Made by a program: the position numbers and the translations under genes. Positions 15,209 to 16,711 of a DNA stretch of 16,711 nucleotides are shown piece by piece. Within the stretch, counting starts at the first letter, position 1. Every line of letters begins with the position of its first letter. Below the pieces are notes generated by a model. The model had not been told where the DNA came from, made no database searches, and was given only the letters and a program-made list of their open reading frames with translations. The DNA is from Deltaproteobacteria bacterium (lineage in GTDB: Bacteria > Myxococcota_A > UBA9160 > UBA4427). Location: contig DRKE01000073.1 of the NCBI GenBank assembly GCA_011051925.1, positions 1 through 16,711 of the forward strand. Direction: 5' to 3'.

Positions 15209-16168
15209 TCAGTCGCCGTCGAAGAGCGGGCGCCCGTTCGCCTGGTACCACGCCAGGATGCCTTCCCAGATCTCCTCGGCCTCCTCGGCGTACCAATAGA
15301 GGTCGGCATCCTCCGCGTCGATCACGCCTTCGTCGAGAAGAAAGTCGATATCGAAGACCCGACGCCAGTATTCCCGGCCTACCAGGATGACCGGAATCGG
15401 CTGGATCTTCCGGGTCTGGATGAGCGTCAGCGTCTCGAAGAGTTCGTCGAGGGTTCCGAGACCGCCCGGGAACGCCACGAGTGCCTTCGCCCGCATCAGG
15501 AAATGCATCTTTCGGATCGCGAAATAGTGGAACCGGAAACAGAGCTCGGGCGTGACATAGGGATTCGGAAACTGCTCATGGGGCAGATCGATATTGAGTC
15601 CCACGGTCTTCGCGCCCGCATCGAAGGCGCCCCGATTGGCCGCCTCCATCACCCCGGGCCCGCCACCGGTCATGATGACGACACGGGAATCCTCGGGACC
15701 CCCGCCCGCCAGGCCGACGAGGCGTCCGAATCGCCTTGCCACCTCGTAGTAGCGACTCTTCGCCCGGATCCGCTCGGCCCTTGCCAACCGTCGTCCCAAC
15801 GCCGGATCATCCGGCCGTTCACGCATCAGCCGCTCGAGGGACTCGATCTCCCGCTCCGCCACGAAGGGTTCGACGATCCGCGTGCCGCCGAAAGCGACGA
15901 TCGTGTGTTCGATCCCGTGTTTCTCGAGAAGGACCTGGGGTTTCAGGTAGTCGATCTGGAGTCGGACTCCCCTCGTCTCGGACGAATTCAGGAAATCGAC
16001 ATCCTCGTCCGCCCGGCGATAGCTCGGGCTGCGCAGGATGCGCTCGACCATGGCTGGCGCATCGGCATCCTCCTCCGACGATTTCGGTCGCTGCCAGGGA
16101 AGCGGCTCGTGCCGCTCCGGCGGACAGATGGTCTTCGGACTCCCCGGCGGATCCGTCATGGCCCCCAT
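15209..16168 (-). CDS. LOG-family Rossmann protein (putative nucleotide 5'-monophosphate phosphoribohydrolase)
   Basis: This 319-residue protein carries the two hallmark motifs of the LOG / TIGR00730 family: GGGPGVMEA (168-176) and PGGLGTLDE (234-242), with the conserved Arg and Lys in FAIRKMHFLM (216-225). Studied members cleave nucleoside monophosphates such as AMP or cytokinin ribotides to free base and ribose 5-phosphate. Older databases call them lysine decarboxylase-like, which is misleading. The first strand VAFGGTRI (91-98) is followed by a charged helical stretch of about 40 residues (99-138) before YYEVARRFG (140-148); short family members lack it. The N-terminal 60 residues are polar and probably flexible. 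The start at 16168 follows a GGGAG 8 bases upstream; a second ATG at 16159 is possible. It is the first gene of a likely two-gene unit with the ribonuclease. The substrate cannot be stated from sequence. Confidence 0.88.
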   Translation of the reverse strand: MGAMTDPPGSPKTICPPERHEPLPWQRPKSSEEDADAPAMVERILRSPSYRRADEDVDFLNSSETRGVRLQIDYLKPQVLLEKHGIEHTIVAFGGTRIVEPFVAEREIESLERLMRERPDDPALGRRLARAERIRAKSRYYEVARRFGRLVGLAGGGPEDSRVVIMTGGGPGVMEAANRGAFDAGAKTVGLNIDLPHEQFPNPYVTPELCFRFHYFAIRKMHFLMRAKALVAFPGGLGTLDELFETLTLIQTRKIQPIPVILVGREYWRRVFDIDFLLDEGVIDAEDADLYWYAEEAEEIWEGILAWYQANGRPLFDGD

Positions 16169-16176
16169 CGATCGAT

Positions 16177-16181
16177 CTCCC
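16177..16181 (-). promoter_or_regulatory. Ribosome binding site deciding the LOG-family start
   Basis: GGGAG on the - strand lies 8 bases before the ATG at 16168. The frame is open up to 16270, but the extension runs through the intergenic palindrome and has no comparable site. Confidence 0.5.
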
Positions 16182-16245
16182 TTCGCAAGGCGCCCGCAGG
16201 GTAGCGGCATCTTTCCCCGTGAGCCCCACCCCTTGCCCGCCTCCG

Positions 16246-16277
16246 CCTCTCTACATGAACCAGAGTTCATGAAGAGG
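16246..16277. promoter_or_regulatory. Palindrome with GAAC-N4-GTTC core, candidate operator
   Basis: CATGAAC (16254-16260) and GTTCATG (16265-16271) form a perfect 7-base-pair dyad around CAGA. CCTCT (16246-16250) and AGAGG (16273-16277) extend it after a small internal loop. It lies in the 174-base gap between the divergent LOG-family gene and the MoxR-type gene, so one bound regulator could control both. The GAAC-N4-GTTC core matches the LexA SOS box of Bacillus and actinobacteria. TetR-family operators can look alike. No clear -35/-10 pair was found beside it. Confidence 0.5.
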
Positions 16278-16342
16278 TAAGGCCAGGGTCAGAAGCCGGC
16301 TCTAGCTTTGCCGAACCGAGTCAACGACCAGAGGAGAACTCG

Positions 16343-16711
16343 ATGGAAGCCGCACGACCGATCCCGCCCACCCGGGGCAACTCCGAACCCGAGGCCGATT
16401 CGGAGGCCTTTTCGGCCTTTCGACGCCTCCGCAGGCATCTGGACCAGCACATCGTCGGCCAACCGGCGCTGACCGAGAAGCTGCTCGTCTGCCTGCTGGC
16501 CGATGGCCATCTCCTGGTGGAGGGCGCCCCGGGCCTCGCGAAGACGAAGGCGATCAAGACCCTGGCCAGCGCGATCGAGGGCGAGGACCACCGTATCCAG
16601 TTCACGCCGGATCTGCTCCCGGCGGATCTCACGGGGACCGAGATCTTCCAGCCCGAGGCCGGCACGTTCCGATTCGAGCGCGGGCCCCTCTTCCACAATC
16701 TCATCCTGGCC
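16343..16711 (+). CDS. MoxR-family AAA+ ATPase, 3' end missing
   Basis: Only the first 123 codons are in the window. The start is firm: GAGGAG at 16331-16336 lies 6 bases before the ATG. After a polar N-terminus (about 1-22), FRRLRRHLDQHIVGQ (26-40) is the usual helix before the ATPase core. HLLVEGAPGLAKTKAIKTLA contains the Walker A GAPGLAKT (61-68), and the stretch with FTPDLLPADLTGTEIFQ (about 86-102) is the hallmark of the MoxR / AAA_3 family. Walker B, sensor and lid lie beyond the edge. MoxR ATPases act as chaperones that insert cofactors or assemble complexes. They usually sit upstream of DUF58 and von Willebrand factor A proteins, which would be expected next but cannot be seen here. 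Confidence 0.9.
   Translation, partial: MEAARPIPPTRGNSEPEADSEAFSAFRRLRRHLDQHIVGQPALTEKLLVCLLADGHLLVEGAPGLAKTKAIKTLASAIEGEDHRIQFTPDLLPADLTGTEIFQPEAGTFRFERGPLFHNLILA

Noticed and set aside
15064..15309. N-terminal extension of the beta-CASP frame
   Set aside because: It overlaps the end of the LOG-family gene, is Arg-rich noise, and the ribosome binding site and family start favour 15063.
14515..15390. Open + strand frame of 291 codons opposite the beta-CASP and LOG-family genes
   Set aside because: It is antisense to two motif-supported genes and crosses their boundary, with no recognisable product.

Overview
The window is dense, GC-rich bacterial DNA with nine genes that I can support, two of them cut by the window edges. 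The products point to a Gram-negative (diderm) bacterium: a cyclic beta-1,2-glucan synthase-type enzyme, whose known product is periplasmic, and a complete YbhGFSR-type exporter with a periplasmic adaptor. I cannot place the phylum from the sequence alone. I see no rRNA, tRNA, CRISPR array, insertion sequence, integrase or attachment site, and composition looks even across the window. It reads as chromosomal backbone rather than a mobile island.

Region 1 (1-7323, + strand) is one very large gene, open at the left edge, for an NdvB/ChvB/Cgs-type enzyme. It joins a membrane glycosyltransferase, a glycoamylase-like module and a GH94 phosphorylase module in one chain. Region 2 (7527-12789, + strand) is a tight four-gene operon in the order adaptor (ybhG), double ATPase (ybhF), permease (ybhS), permease (ybhR). 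Two junctions are ATGA overlaps and the third gap is 6 bases, the same order and architecture as E. coli ybhGFSR. The operon starts 203 bases after the glucan synthase on the same strand, so co-transcription is possible but not shown.

Region 3 (12790-13674) holds a small four-helix membrane protein on the - strand and a 62-residue soluble protein on the + strand. They are divergent, and a long imperfect hairpin and a promoter-like sequence lie between them. Region 4 (13675-16168, - strand) holds a LOG-family nucleotide phosphoribohydrolase-type gene followed by a beta-CASP metallo-beta-lactamase ribonuclease-type gene, probably one transcript. Region 5 (16169-16711) is a divergent intergenic stretch with a GAAC-N4-GTTC palindrome, then the start of a MoxR-family AAA+ ATPase gene that runs off the right edge.

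The points most worth a second look are: the linkage of a glucan synthase to a YbhGFSR-type exporter; the one-sided degeneration of the ATP sites in the fused ATPase, including a D-loop Asp-to-Ala change; and the two intergenic inverted repeats. No wholly unknown multi-gene system is evident.
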